Shown piece after piece: positions 8,410-16,090 of a stretch of 64,000 nt of DNA (position 1 is the stretch's first letter; each line of letters begins with the position of its first letter). A program made the translations under genes and the position numbers. Source of the stretch: Treponema sp. (GTDB lineage Bacteria > Spirochaetota > Spirochaetia > Treponematales > Treponemataceae); NCBI GenBank assembly GCA_017619795.1, contig JAFZRP010000114.1, forward strand, positions 62,001 through 126,000, given 5' to 3'. The notes below the pieces were generated by a model that was given only the letters and a program-made list of their open reading frames with translations, had not been told where the DNA came from and did no database searches.

Positions 8410-9894
8410 ATGAAAACTGTTGCAGGTATTGATCTTGGAACACAGAGTATGAAGGTCGTAATTTACGACTACGAAAAAAAGGAAATTATAGAAAAGGCAA
8501 GCTGCCCTATGGATTTAATTTCAGAAGCTGACGGAACTCGTGAGCAGAAAACTGAATGGTTCGACAAGGGACTTGAAGTTTGCTTTGGAAAGCTGAGCGC
8601 AGAAAACAAAAAAACTATTGAAGCTATTGGTGTTTCAGGTCAGCAGCACGGTTTTGTTCCTCTTGATAAGGATGGAAAAGCCCTCTACAACATCAAGCTT
8701 TGGTGCGACACAAGCACAGTTGCAGAATGCGACCAGATTACAAAGGCTGCCGGTGGAGATAAGGCTGTAATCGATGCACTTGGAAACCTTATGCTTACAG
8801 GTTTCACAGCTCCAAAAATCCTTTGGCTCAAAAATCACAAGCCAGAAGCTTTTGCTGCCCTCAAATATATCATGCTTCCACACGATTACCTCAACTGGAA
8901 ACTCACAGGCGACTATGTAATGGAATACGGCGATGCTTCTGGTATGGCTTTGTTCGATTCAAAGAACCGCTGCTGGTCAAAGAAGATTTGTGACATCATC
9001 GATCCAAAACTTCTTGGCTTACTTCCAAAACTGATTGAACCAAGTGCTCCTGCCGGAAAAGTTAGCGCAGAAGCAGCCGCTGCTTACGGAATCCCAGCTG
9101 GTATTCCTGTTTCTGCTGGTGGCGGTGACAATATGATGGGTGCTGTTGGAACTGGTACAGTTGCCGACGGCTTCCTTACAATGTCTATGGGTACTTCTGG
9201 AACCCTTTACGGCTATTCAGACAAACCAATTGCTGATCCTGCAAACGGCTTGAGCGGCTTCTGTTCAAGTACAGGCGGATGGCTCCCACTTCTTTGTACA
9301 ATGAACTGTACAGTTGCTACAGAGTTTGTTCGCGGACTCTTTGAACTTGACGTAAAAGCTCTTGATGGCGAAGCTGCAAAGGCTCCTTGTGGAAGTGAAG
9401 GCGTTTTGGTAATTCCATTCTTCAACGGTGAACGAACTCCTAACCTGCCAAATGGTCGTGCAAGCATTACAGGTCTTACAAGTGCAAATACAAACCGTGC
9501 AAATATCGCCCGCGCTTCTCTTGAATCTGCTGTATTTGCTATGCGTGGTGGTTTGGATGCCTTCCGCAAGCTTGGTTTCCAGCCAAAGGAAATCCGCCTG
9601 ATTGGTGGTGGTTCAAAGTCTCCTCTGTGGCGCCAGATTGCTGCCGATGTTATGAACTTGCCGATCCGTGTTCCTGCTTTGGATGAAGCTGCCGCTCTTG
9701 GTGGTGCCGTTCAGGCTTTGTGGTGCTTAAAGAACCAGACTGGAAAATGTGACATCGCTGCCCTTTGTGCTAAGCACATCACTTTGGACAACTCAAAGAG
9801 TGCCGACCCAATCCCTGCTAACGTTGCCGCTTACGACAAAGCTTACGCAGAATACACAAAGGTTGTAGAGACACTTTCTCCGTTGTATAAGTAG
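8410..9894 (+). CDS. xylB: Xylulokinase (FGGY kinase)
   Basis: Xylulokinase phosphorylates D-xylulose with ATP to xylulose 5-phosphate, the entry to the pentose phosphate pathway, in the cytosol. The FGGY layout is complete: GIDLGTQSMK at 6-15 (ATP phosphate loop), SGQQHGFVPLD at 76-86 as in xylulokinases, the catalytic base D240 in AGGGDNMMGA, MSMGTSG, and GGGSKSPLWRQIAADV near the C-terminus. At 494 aa it fits the family (about 480-500). A GGAGG sequence lies seven bases ahead of the ATG at 8410, and TATAAT at 8381-8386 is a likely -10 box. It lies among xylan-degrading genes; no xylose isomerase gene is visible in the window. D-xylulose is the best substrate call, though other pentuloses are possible. 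Confidence 0.93.
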   Translation: MKTVAGIDLGTQSMKVVIYDYEKKEIIEKASCPMDLISEADGTREQKTEWFDKGLEVCFGKLSAENKKTIEAIGVSGQQHGFVPLDKDGKALYNIKLWCDTSTVAECDQITKAAGGDKAVIDALGNLMLTGFTAPKILWLKNHKPEAFAALKYIMLPHDYLNWKLTGDYVMEYGDASGMALFDSKNRCWSKKICDIIDPKLLGLLPKLIEPSAPAGKVSAEAAAAYGIPAGIPVSAGGGDNMMGAVGTGTVADGFLTMSMGTSGTLYGYSDKPIADPANGLSGFCSSTGGWLPLLCTMNCTVATEFVRGLFELDVKALDGEAAKAPCGSEGVLVIPFFNGERTPNLPNGRASITGLTSANTNRANIARASLESAVFAMRGGLDAFRKLGFQPKEIRLIGGGSKSPLWRQIAADVMNLPIRVPALDEAAALGGAVQALWCLKNQTGKCDIAALCAKHITLDNSKSADPIPANVAAYDKAYAEYTKVVETLSPLYK

Positions 9895-9908
9895 TAGGGG
9901 ATAGTAAA

Positions 9909-9979
9909 GAGGGGGAAGTCTTCCCCTCGCTCCAACCGCCTAACGGCGTTTTCCGCTACCCCTTCTCCTAAGGGGTAGC
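9909..9979. terminator. Two hairpins after xylB (first is a type-B repeat)
   Basis: The first hairpin (9909-9928) is a G-rich/C-rich palindrome around a GTC loop with one bulged base, 15 bp after the xylB stop. A near copy is at 14382-14399. The second (9955-9979) has perfect 10-bp arms, GCTACCCCTT and AAGGGGTAGC, with a 5-base loop. Together they probably end the xylB transcript. The remainder of the 344-bp gap up to 10238 is AT-rich and holds only a partial type-A palindrome and the probable promoter of the next gene. Confidence 0.6.
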
Positions 9980-10136
9980 CAATTCTGTTTTCCGACCCCT
10001 TAAAATCCCCACAGTGTTCCAGACATTGTTTTTAATCTACAAAATTATTATACTTAAATCGTAAAGCCTACTGCACAAAAAGTAATATCCAACAATTATT
10101 TGTGTTTTTATTTGTGCGGTTATATATAGTGAAACA

Positions 10137-10155
10137 GTCGGAGCAAATCCGACAA
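10137..10155. repeat. Partial type-A palindrome
   Basis: GTCGGA (10137-10142), loop GCAAA and TCCGAC (10148-10153), then AAT, match the right part of the type-A palindrome at 25849-25871, but the first bases of the left arm differ. It lies about 85 bp upstream of the ORF6N gene and is followed soon after by a T-run, so it could act as a leader terminator. Confidence 0.45.
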
Positions 10156-10238
10156 TGCCAATCGGTTTTTTCTTTACCATAAATCAGACTAGAAGTTGGA
10201 CTAGTGCTGAAAATCAAATGAATCATGAGGTATATGGT

Positions 10239-11255
10239 ATGGAAAAATCTCAAACAAATTATAATTCCTTAGAAATTATTAGTTATGAATCTGTTGACAA
10301 GGAAAATGTTAAATCTCAGATTCTAGAAGTGCGTGGATATCGCGTTATGCTAGATAAAGATATTGCGGTTTATTTTGGTGTAACAACAGGAAACCTAAAC
10401 AAAGCTATGAAACGTAACATAAAACGTTTTCCACAGAGTTTTTGTTTTCAGCTCACCCGCGAAGAATATTCTGATATTCTAAGATTCCAATTTGGAATCT
10501 TAGAATTAGATCAAGGCAAGTATTCAAAATATCTCCCCTACGTATATACAGAACAAGGTGTAGCAATGCTTACGTCTGCTTTACATACAGATCAGGCAAT
10601 TGAAGCAAGTATCCAGATTATCGAAGCATTTGTGGAAATGTCGCATTATCTAAAAGAGAATAGTCAACTTCTTCCCTATGATGATGTAAAAACTTTAACA
10701 CTTAAACATTATCAGCTTTCTGAGAGAGTTCAAAAAATAGAAGAAAATATGATTTTTCGTTCCGAATTATCTGATTTAATTCAGCTTTTTGATGACAATA
10801 TAAAAGCTGAAGAAGTTCTTATTCTAAATGGTGAACCATTTAAAGCGGATCTGGCATATCAATCAATTTACAAAAAGGCAAAAAATAACATCATCATAAT
10901 AGATGATTATCTTGGAATAAAAACATTAAATCACCTGGCACAAGCAAAGCAAGGTATTTGCATCACTATAATAAGTGACAATAAAGGTTCTCATCCTTTG
11001 AAATTGTCTGAGTATAATGATTTTTTGACAGAATATCCAAACACAAGGATCTCTTTCGTTCAATCTGTAAATAAAGCTCATGATCGATATATAATTCTAG
11101 ACAATGGATTTCCAACAATGAAGGTTTATCACTGTGGAGCAAGCAGTAAAGATGCTGGTAATAAAATCACAACAATAACAGAAATTAAAGGTGTGGATAT
11201 TTATAAAAATACAATAAGAACACTTATGTCTAATCCTGTTTTAATTCTGAAATAA
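10239..11255 (+). CDS. ORF6N-domain protein with PLD-like C-terminal half
   Basis: The N-terminal part (about 24-112) matches the ORF6N domain found in phage and mobile-element regulators: ILEVRGYRVMLDKDIAVYFG, then NLNKAMKRNIKRFPQSFCFQL, followed by YVYTEQGVAMLTSAL. A coiled middle (about 150-185) leads to a C-terminal half with HDRYIILD (281-288) and YHCGASSKDAG, resembling one half of a phospholipase-D-like fold. It is probably a DNA-binding regulator of phage origin. The ATG at 10239 follows GAGG at a good distance, so the longer frame from 10155 (28 more residues) is not preferred. The gene is noticeably more AT-rich than its neighbours, which suits horizontal acquisition. No phage structural genes are nearby. 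What it acts on is unknown. Confidence 0.82.
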   Translation: MEKSQTNYNSLEIISYESVDKENVKSQILEVRGYRVMLDKDIAVYFGVTTGNLNKAMKRNIKRFPQSFCFQLTREEYSDILRFQFGILELDQGKYSKYLPYVYTEQGVAMLTSALHTDQAIEASIQIIEAFVEMSHYLKENSQLLPYDDVKTLTLKHYQLSERVQKIEENMIFRSELSDLIQLFDDNIKAEEVLILNGEPFKADLAYQSIYKKAKNNIIIIDDYLGIKTLNHLAQAKQGICITIISDNKGSHPLKLSEYNDFLTEYPNTRISFVQSVNKAHDRYIILDNGFPTMKVYHCGASSKDAGNKITTITEIKGVDIYKNTIRTLMSNPVLILK

Positions 11256-11264
11256 GTAGAAATA

Positions 11265-12929
11265 TTATTCACCAAAATATTGATATATTCCCATAAATGG
11301 ATCTTCCCTCATAACACAGTTTTCACTGAACTCCAGCAGTAATCCACTTTCATTAAAGGTTTTCCACTCAGGCAACTGCTTCCCGTCAGACGCAACTCCA
11401 TTCGGGTCACCATACTTTACAAAGTTTAGCCAGTAGCTGCTTATTATCATTTCAAGGTCATAATCGGACTTATCGTAGTTGCGGGTTTTCGGCACGTTTC
11501 GATAAGCGTAAATCATTTCGCCGGAATGCATGGTTCCAAGTTCGCCGTTTTCTTTGTTGAAGAAATATTCGTAAACAGGCCTTCCCTGGGCGGCAAGAGT
11601 TTTTGTCCAGCAGTCGTGAGGGTAGGTGAAGCACACTGCAGAATAAACATCATTGTAATAGGCTCTGGCCTGTTTTTTTGTCTTGATATTCTGAGCGTCA
11701 ATTGCTTCCTGGGTGCGTGACTTAAAGGTAGATTCCAAAAGCGAATATAGGTTTTTCTTTGTTACTTTTGTAAAGGCGGCAAAGGCAAAGCCCTCTTGTC
11801 TATTAAAACCATTGAGCAGTGCTTCTTCGTTGTTCTCGTTGTCCTGGTAGATTTCGTAAGGAGTTCGCGGTAAAGCATAACCGTCCACCGTCATACTGCT
11901 GTTTGAGTACTTTGTTTTTATAAGTTTTTCTGCAGGGATTTTTCGCAGCTCCTCCACCGTGTTACACTTAAACTCAGCCTTAATAGCCGCTCCTGTTTCC
12001 TGCGCCTTTTGCATGGTACGGAATGTATGCGGCGGAGTTTTTTGTACAATCGAAGAGCTTTCGGCAATTGCCCGCCTGAACAAACCCTTTGCCAACGGAG
12101 AAGCACAAACCGCATTCACGGATGATGATCCGGCAGATTCTCCCGCAATAGTGATATTGTTCACATCTCCGCCAAACGCCTCAATATTTTTGTTTACCCA
12201 TTCAAGAGCTTTAATCTGATCAAGCAAGCCGTAGTTACCGGTTGTTCCATTTGGAGATTCAGCGGCCAATTCACTGTCTGCGAAGTAACCGAATACTCCG
12301 AGTCTGTAAGCAACAGTAACAACAATAATGCCTTCTTTTGCAAGATTTGTACCGTCATATTTTTCGTACCAGCTTTGTCCGGAAGTCAAGCTTCCTCCGT
12401 GAATGTACACCAATACAGGAAGAGGGGAATCTGATTCTGTTGCACCATTTGTTTCTGCCGGGCGCCATACATTTAAGTAAAGACAATCCTCGCTCATCGG
12501 ACCTTTGTAAGTACGATCGTTTTTTGAATGGACGTAACAGTTTATAAGAAAATTGAAAATCCGTCCGTATTCGGTCTGCATTGCCATCGGTGCAAAATGG
12601 TCTGCCTCAAGTACCCCATCCCAAGGCTCCAGCTCCTGCGGTTCTTTCCAGCGTAATTCTCCCACCGGCGGCTTTGCAAACGGAATCCCTGCAAAAATCT
12701 CAACCTTCCCATCATCCGAAAGAATCCCCTTTACAGCTCCCTTATCTGTAAGAATGACAGACGCCTCTTTTGGATTTTTCGCACTAACCGGAGAAGTTTT
12801 CTCTGATGATGAAGCCTTTGCTGCCGCCCCTTCTGTTTTAGTGGAAGCGCACGAAATAATCGCACCCACAGAAAGAGTTAATAAAATAATAGAAAAAACG
12901 AACCTTAATAAACCAACTTTTTTAATCAT
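11265..12929 (-). CDS. Type-B carboxylesterase, lipoprotein
   Basis: This is a serine esterase of the carboxylesterase type-B (alpha/beta hydrolase) family. The signal peptide ends in AIISC with Cys27 lipidated, followed by an Ala/Ser/Lys-rich linker to about residue 55. The nucleophile elbow GESAGSSS puts the catalytic serine at 265, the oxyanion stretch is YIHGGSLTSG (175-184), and EDCLYLNVW (147-155) is the family signature. At 554 aa it is full length. A GGGGGATT sequence precedes the start. Between two xylanase genes, it could remove acetyl or feruloyl groups from xylan, but family members take many esters, so that substrate is inference. The 3' end nearly meets the ORF6N gene (9 bp gap, convergent). 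Confidence 0.92.
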   Translation of the reverse strand: MIKKVGLLRFVFSIILLTLSVGAIISCASTKTEGAAAKASSSEKTSPVSAKNPKEASVILTDKGAVKGILSDDGKVEIFAGIPFAKPPVGELRWKEPQELEPWDGVLEADHFAPMAMQTEYGRIFNFLINCYVHSKNDRTYKGPMSEDCLYLNVWRPAETNGATESDSPLPVLVYIHGGSLTSGQSWYEKYDGTNLAKEGIIVVTVAYRLGVFGYFADSELAAESPNGTTGNYGLLDQIKALEWVNKNIEAFGGDVNNITIAGESAGSSSVNAVCASPLAKGLFRRAIAESSSIVQKTPPHTFRTMQKAQETGAAIKAEFKCNTVEELRKIPAEKLIKTKYSNSSMTVDGYALPRTPYEIYQDNENNEEALLNGFNRQEGFAFAAFTKVTKKNLYSLLESTFKSRTQEAIDAQNIKTKKQARAYYNDVYSAVCFTYPHDCWTKTLAAQGRPVYEYFFNKENGELGTMHSGEMIYAYRNVPKTRNYDKSDYDLEMIISSYWLNFVKYGDPNGVASDGKQLPEWKTFNESGLLLEFSENCVMREDPFMGIYQYFGE

Positions 12930-12942
12930 ATAGAATCCCCCA

Positions 12943-13147
12943 TGGAAATCAATTTGATAAATTGTTATTAAAAAAATAGCGCAAGGGAGAGGGACGGCTT
13001 TCGAAACACTCTGATGTGCTGCCGCTTTGGCGGCAACCGTATATAATTACAAGGCACATCAGCGTGTAGCAGGCGAGCCTGCGGTTCGAAAGCCGTAACT
13101 CGACCGGAAGCTATTTTTTATGTACAAGTTCACAAAATTGATTTCCA
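12943..13147. mobile_element. MITE-like long imperfect palindrome
   Basis: This 205-bp intergenic element folds on itself in register. TGGAAATCAATTT (12943-12955) pairs with 13135-13147. AAAAAATAGC (12971-12980) pairs with 13110-13119. ACGGCTTTCGAA (12994-13005) pairs with 13085-13096. TGATGTGC (13012-13019) pairs with 13054-13061. Two small side hairpins lie at 13021-13034 and 13069-13082. It fills almost the whole gap between the esterase and the second xylanase and has no coding capacity. The architecture fits a non-autonomous miniature inverted-repeat element. No target-site duplication was established, and no transposase is in the window. Confidence 0.6.
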
Positions 13148-13158
13148 AAAATTCTTGT

Positions 13159-14304
13159 TTATTTAGTTAATCGTATAAACGCCGGTTTTGCTTCCCCTTT
13201 TACATCAAACAAAAGCGGTGCATCCGTTCTGCCCGGAACAGGAAAATCATTTTTCCAGCTAAAGCGGTCGGTAATTCCCCAGAGAACTACATCCTTCAAA
13301 ATGCCGGCCTTAGCTTCCTTCTTAAAGCATTCAAAAATCTGGGCATAACGTTCTGCCTGCTGTTCCAAAAGCTCCTTTGTATATTCCTTGCGGGGCTCCG
13401 ATTCACGACCAGGTTGAAAATCCTTATAAACCGAAACATCCATCTCGGTAACAATTACATTTAAGCCAAGCGAGCCGAACAACTCAATCGTTTTTTCAAT
13501 TTCGCTAACCGGAGGATTTTCCATATTGATGTGCATCTGAAGTCCAACCGTATCAACTGGAACACCGCGCGCCAGCATCCCCTTTACAAGGTCATACATT
13601 CCCTGACGTTTCTGTGGCATTGTCTCAAGATTGTAATCGTTTATTACAAGGCTGGAATTAGGGAAAGCTTCCTTAGCCCAGAAAAAGGCTTTGTCTATAT
13701 AATCAGGTCCAAGAATATCAAACCACTTTGAACGCTCTTCCAAATCACGAAGAACAAAGTTTTTGTCGGAAATACATTCGTTTACAACATCAACCGAACA
13801 AATATCCGCAGAATAACGCTTGCCCACTGTGAAAATGTAATTTTTCAAACGCTCTTCAAGCATTTCTTTTGTAGCTTTTGTCTCGTCAGAATAGTTGGCT
13901 TCAAAGCATTCAGGCTTATTGAAAATCCAGTGTGGACTCTGATTATGCCAGACGAGTGTATGCCAGCGGATTGCCTGTCCGTTAGCCTTTGCCATATTTA
14001 TAAACTTATCTGCCGAAGAAAAATCAAACGTGTCCGGCGCAGTATAAATGTTGCCCATTTTTGTGTCGTTTTCGGCAACTACAATATTAAAATGCTTTGC
14101 AACAATATCACCATCTGGGAAAGGACCCTTTGGCGGATCAGGAAACTTAAAGTCTGGCATTCCTGCAGGCTTCTTAAACTTCTTAAATCGCTCCCTCATA
14201 ATTTCCATTTTTTTGAGAAAGCCTTCTTCATCATAAAACAGCCCGCTTACAGCCGCACCAACTCTAAAATAATCTTTGTACTGCTCGTATAGTATCTTTT
14301 CCAT
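13159..14304 (-). CDS. GH10 xylanase without signal peptide (intracellular)
   Basis: This GH10 glycoside hydrolase probably cuts imported xylo-oligosaccharides in the cytosol. The protein begins MEKILYEQYKDYFRVGAAVSG, which already belongs to the GH10 barrel (first strand), so there is no room for an export signal. The acid/base is E176 in SVDVVNEC and the nucleophile is E287 in IVTEMDV. WHTLVWHNQSPHW (114-126) is the canonical binding strand. Residues about 24-66 form a Lys/Pro-rich insertion near strand 1. Val replaces the usual Trp before DVVNE. Length is 381 aa. There is no Shine-Dalgarno sequence, and TATTAT/TATACT-like boxes lie just before the ATG. The enzyme pairs functionally with the secreted GH10 at 6668-7885, although the two are only distantly similar. 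Confidence 0.93.
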   Translation of the reverse strand: MEKILYEQYKDYFRVGAAVSGLFYDEEGFLKKMEIMRERFKKFKKPAGMPDFKFPDPPKGPFPDGDIVAKHFNIVVAENDTKMGNIYTAPDTFDFSSADKFINMAKANGQAIRWHTLVWHNQSPHWIFNKPECFEANYSDETKATKEMLEERLKNYIFTVGKRYSADICSVDVVNECISDKNFVLRDLEERSKWFDILGPDYIDKAFFWAKEAFPNSSLVINDYNLETMPQKRQGMYDLVKGMLARGVPVDTVGLQMHINMENPPVSEIEKTIELFGSLGLNVIVTEMDVSVYKDFQPGRESEPRKEYTKELLEQQAERYAQIFECFKKEAKAGILKDVVLWGITDRFSWKNDFPVPGRTDAPLLFDVKGEAKPAFIRLTK

Positions 14305-14381
14305 ACTAGTATAATAAAAAAAATACGCAACTTTTTATAGTAAGAAACTAGTCGAAATTAATACGAAAATATTAAGAAAAG

Positions 14382-14399
14382 AAGGGGAAGTCTCCCCTT
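14382..14399 (-). terminator. Type-B hairpin, probable terminator of the thioesterase gene
   Basis: AAGGGGA (14382-14388) pairs with TCCCCTT (14393-14399) around AGTC. On the minus strand it is followed by a pyrimidine-rich tract. It lies about 20 bp past the thioesterase stop and is nearly the same as the hairpin after xylB (9909-9928). Confidence 0.6.
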
Positions 14400-14418
14400 A
14401 CGCGCCCGACCTCATCAT

Positions 14419-15150
14419 CTATTCAGCATTTGTTCCAAATTCAATCTGTGTCTTTAGTTCACCTTCAGAATTGAAAATGCAGCAGATATGCTTGCCTTCT
14501 ACAAATGCATATTTACACACAATCTGTTCGCCTGGCTTTACTGCCTGCTTGTAGTTTATGCGCAATGAAGTGTAGTCGTTGGCGGTGTAAACCTCTTCCG
14601 GCAAAGCTTCGAGCGCATAATCAATATAGGTAAGATTATGAACATGGTCGTTATAATCAACATCACAACGGCGGATAATGATTGGAACCTCGTTGGTAAA
14701 GGCTTCCGGAGTTTCCAAGTGAGGAAGCTTTGGTTCGCCGAAAACGCACTTGTCCTCGGTTTTATACTGCTCCTCAAAAGAAGAATCAAATCTCTGCGGA
14801 CGGTTTGTTTTTAAATCAAGAATAATCCAGCGGGAAATACAGCTTACAGCAAGCTCACCATCAGCATAAATCTCGTAATCCCTTATGCTGAACAGAATCT
14901 GCTTGATCGGCTGGGTCCAGGTTTTGCAGGTAACCTTCTGTCCGATTTTTGGAAGGAAATTGATTTTCAAATACCAGTCGGTAAGCACCCACGCCTTTCC
15001 GTTTTCGGTGTCGGCAAGGATATTGTCCTTAACAATATCAGAATGCTTGCAGCTTGTAGTTTCAAAAAGCCGCAAAACAGATGGCAAACGCATTGTACCG
15101 TTTTTGTAAAAATCCTCATAACGTGGCTGGAACTCGTAGTCAACAAACAT
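14419..15150 (-). CDS. Acyl-ACP thioesterase
   Basis: This 243-aa protein should hydrolyse acyl-acyl-carrier-protein to release free fatty acids in the cytosol. It has two hot-dog halves: the first (about 1-130) contains WVLTDWYLKINFLPKIGQKV and RWIILDLKTNRPQR, and the second has the catalytic-region motif DVDYNDHVHNLTYIDYALEALP (about 165-186), where Asn and His match the plant and bacterial FatA/TE active site. The frame extends upstream to 15219, but the ATG at 15148-15150 has a perfect GGAGG six bases ahead and begins MFVDYEFQPRY, which fits family N-termini, so I use it. The gene diverges from the DUF4867 gene. Confidence 0.92.
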   Translation of the reverse strand: MFVDYEFQPRYEDFYKNGTMRLPSVLRLFETTSCKHSDIVKDNILADTENGKAWVLTDWYLKINFLPKIGQKVTCKTWTQPIKQILFSIRDYEIYADGELAVSCISRWIILDLKTNRPQRFDSSFEEQYKTEDKCVFGEPKLPHLETPEAFTNEVPIIIRRCDVDYNDHVHNLTYIDYALEALPEEVYTANDYTSLRINYKQAVKPGEQIVCKYAFVEGKHICCIFNSEGELKTQIEFGTNAE

Positions 15151-15355
15151 AATTTCCTCCAAAACTTTTAGTAAGATGATATTTACAAAAACTATACAAG
15201 AATTAAAATGACAAATCAAGGGGGTTTTGTCAAAATAAATAATGTGGATTTATGAAAAGATTGCAAAGATACAATATTTTTCTGATGTCAAATTACAAAT
15301 GTCGTGGTACAATATAATAACTCAAAGAAACGTTTAAAAACAGGAGTAGTAAAAA

Positions 15356-16000
15356 ATGAAAATTAAATCAGTTTTTTCACACAGTTTTGAAAAATACGGA
15401 AAGGTTCTTACAGGCTACGATGTAACAGACCTTCTTAAAAAGCTTGATGACACAACAAAGAAGCCGGACAATGCAGTAATTTATGAGCCAGGTGATGCAG
15501 GACTTGAAGCTCTTCCAATTGCAAAAGAGTTCAGCGAAAACGCTTACGGTGGAATGCCAATTCAGGTTGGCTACTGCAACGGTAACAACACAAAGCTCAA
15601 CTGTCTTGAGTGGCACCGTGGTTCAGAGCTCAATATCCCTTCAACAGACATAGTTCTTTTGCTTGCTTCTTTGCAGAACGTAAAAAACGGCAAGCTCAAT
15701 ACTAATTCTGTAGAAGCTTTCTTTGTTCCAAAGGGAACTATCGTTCAGGTTTACGAAACAACCTTACACTATGCTCCTTGTAATGCAGTTACAGCAAAGG
15801 GCGTTTCAAAGGAAGGCTTCCGTGTTGTAATTGTTCTTCCTAAAGATACAAACACAGAAAAACCAAATATTGAACCAAAGAATCTTGAAGACAAGCTGCT
15901 CTGGGCTCGCAACAAGTGGCTCATCGCTCATCCAGATGCAAGCGAAGCAAAGGCTGGCGCTTTTGTTGGTCTTATTGGTGCAAATATCGATATAGGATAA
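15356..16000 (+). CDS. DUF4867 family protein
   Basis: This 214-aa protein has no signal peptide and resembles the DUF4867 family, cupin-like proteins often found near sugar-metabolism genes. Recognisable parts are YGGMPIQVGYCNGNNTKLNC, LEWHRGSELNIPSTDIVLLL (86-105) and FFVPKGTIVQVYETTLHYAPC, the last resembling a sugar-ring-lyase-like beta-barrel strand set. His87 and Glu85 with His138 might bind metal. A GGAG sequence lies ahead of the ATG and TATAAT at 15313-15318 is a likely -10 box. A clear terminator follows, so it is a single-gene unit. Its chemical role is unknown; assignment rests on recalled family patterns. Confidence 0.8.
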   Translation: MKIKSVFSHSFEKYGKVLTGYDVTDLLKKLDDTTKKPDNAVIYEPGDAGLEALPIAKEFSENAYGGMPIQVGYCNGNNTKLNCLEWHRGSELNIPSTDIVLLLASLQNVKNGKLNTNSVEAFFVPKGTIVQVYETTLHYAPCNAVTAKGVSKEGFRVVIVLPKDTNTEKPNIEPKNLEDKLLWARNKWLIAHPDASEAKAGAFVGLIGANIDIG

Positions 16001-16038
16001 TTTCCTTATATCCTTATAGATAATTTTTCTATACTGTT

Positions 16039-16078
16039 AAAGCCAGTTCCAGTTGGGATTGGCTTTATTTTTTATTTT
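16039..16078 (+). terminator. Intrinsic terminator of the DUF4867 gene
   Basis: AAAGCCA (16039-16045) pairs with TGGCTTT (16060-16066), the stem is extended by TTCC/GGGA, and a T-rich tract follows. It ends just before the CotH-type gene. Confidence 0.82.
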
Positions 16079-16090
16079 CAGGATTCAAAA

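Noticed and set aside
12943..13147. Integron attC site
   Set aside because: No GTTRRRY/RYYYAAC core was found at the ends and no integrase is present; a MITE-like label fits better.
15151..15219. Upstream 23-codon extension of the thioesterase
   Set aside because: The ATG at 15150 has a perfect GGAGG at the right distance, and the extension looks like translated leader.
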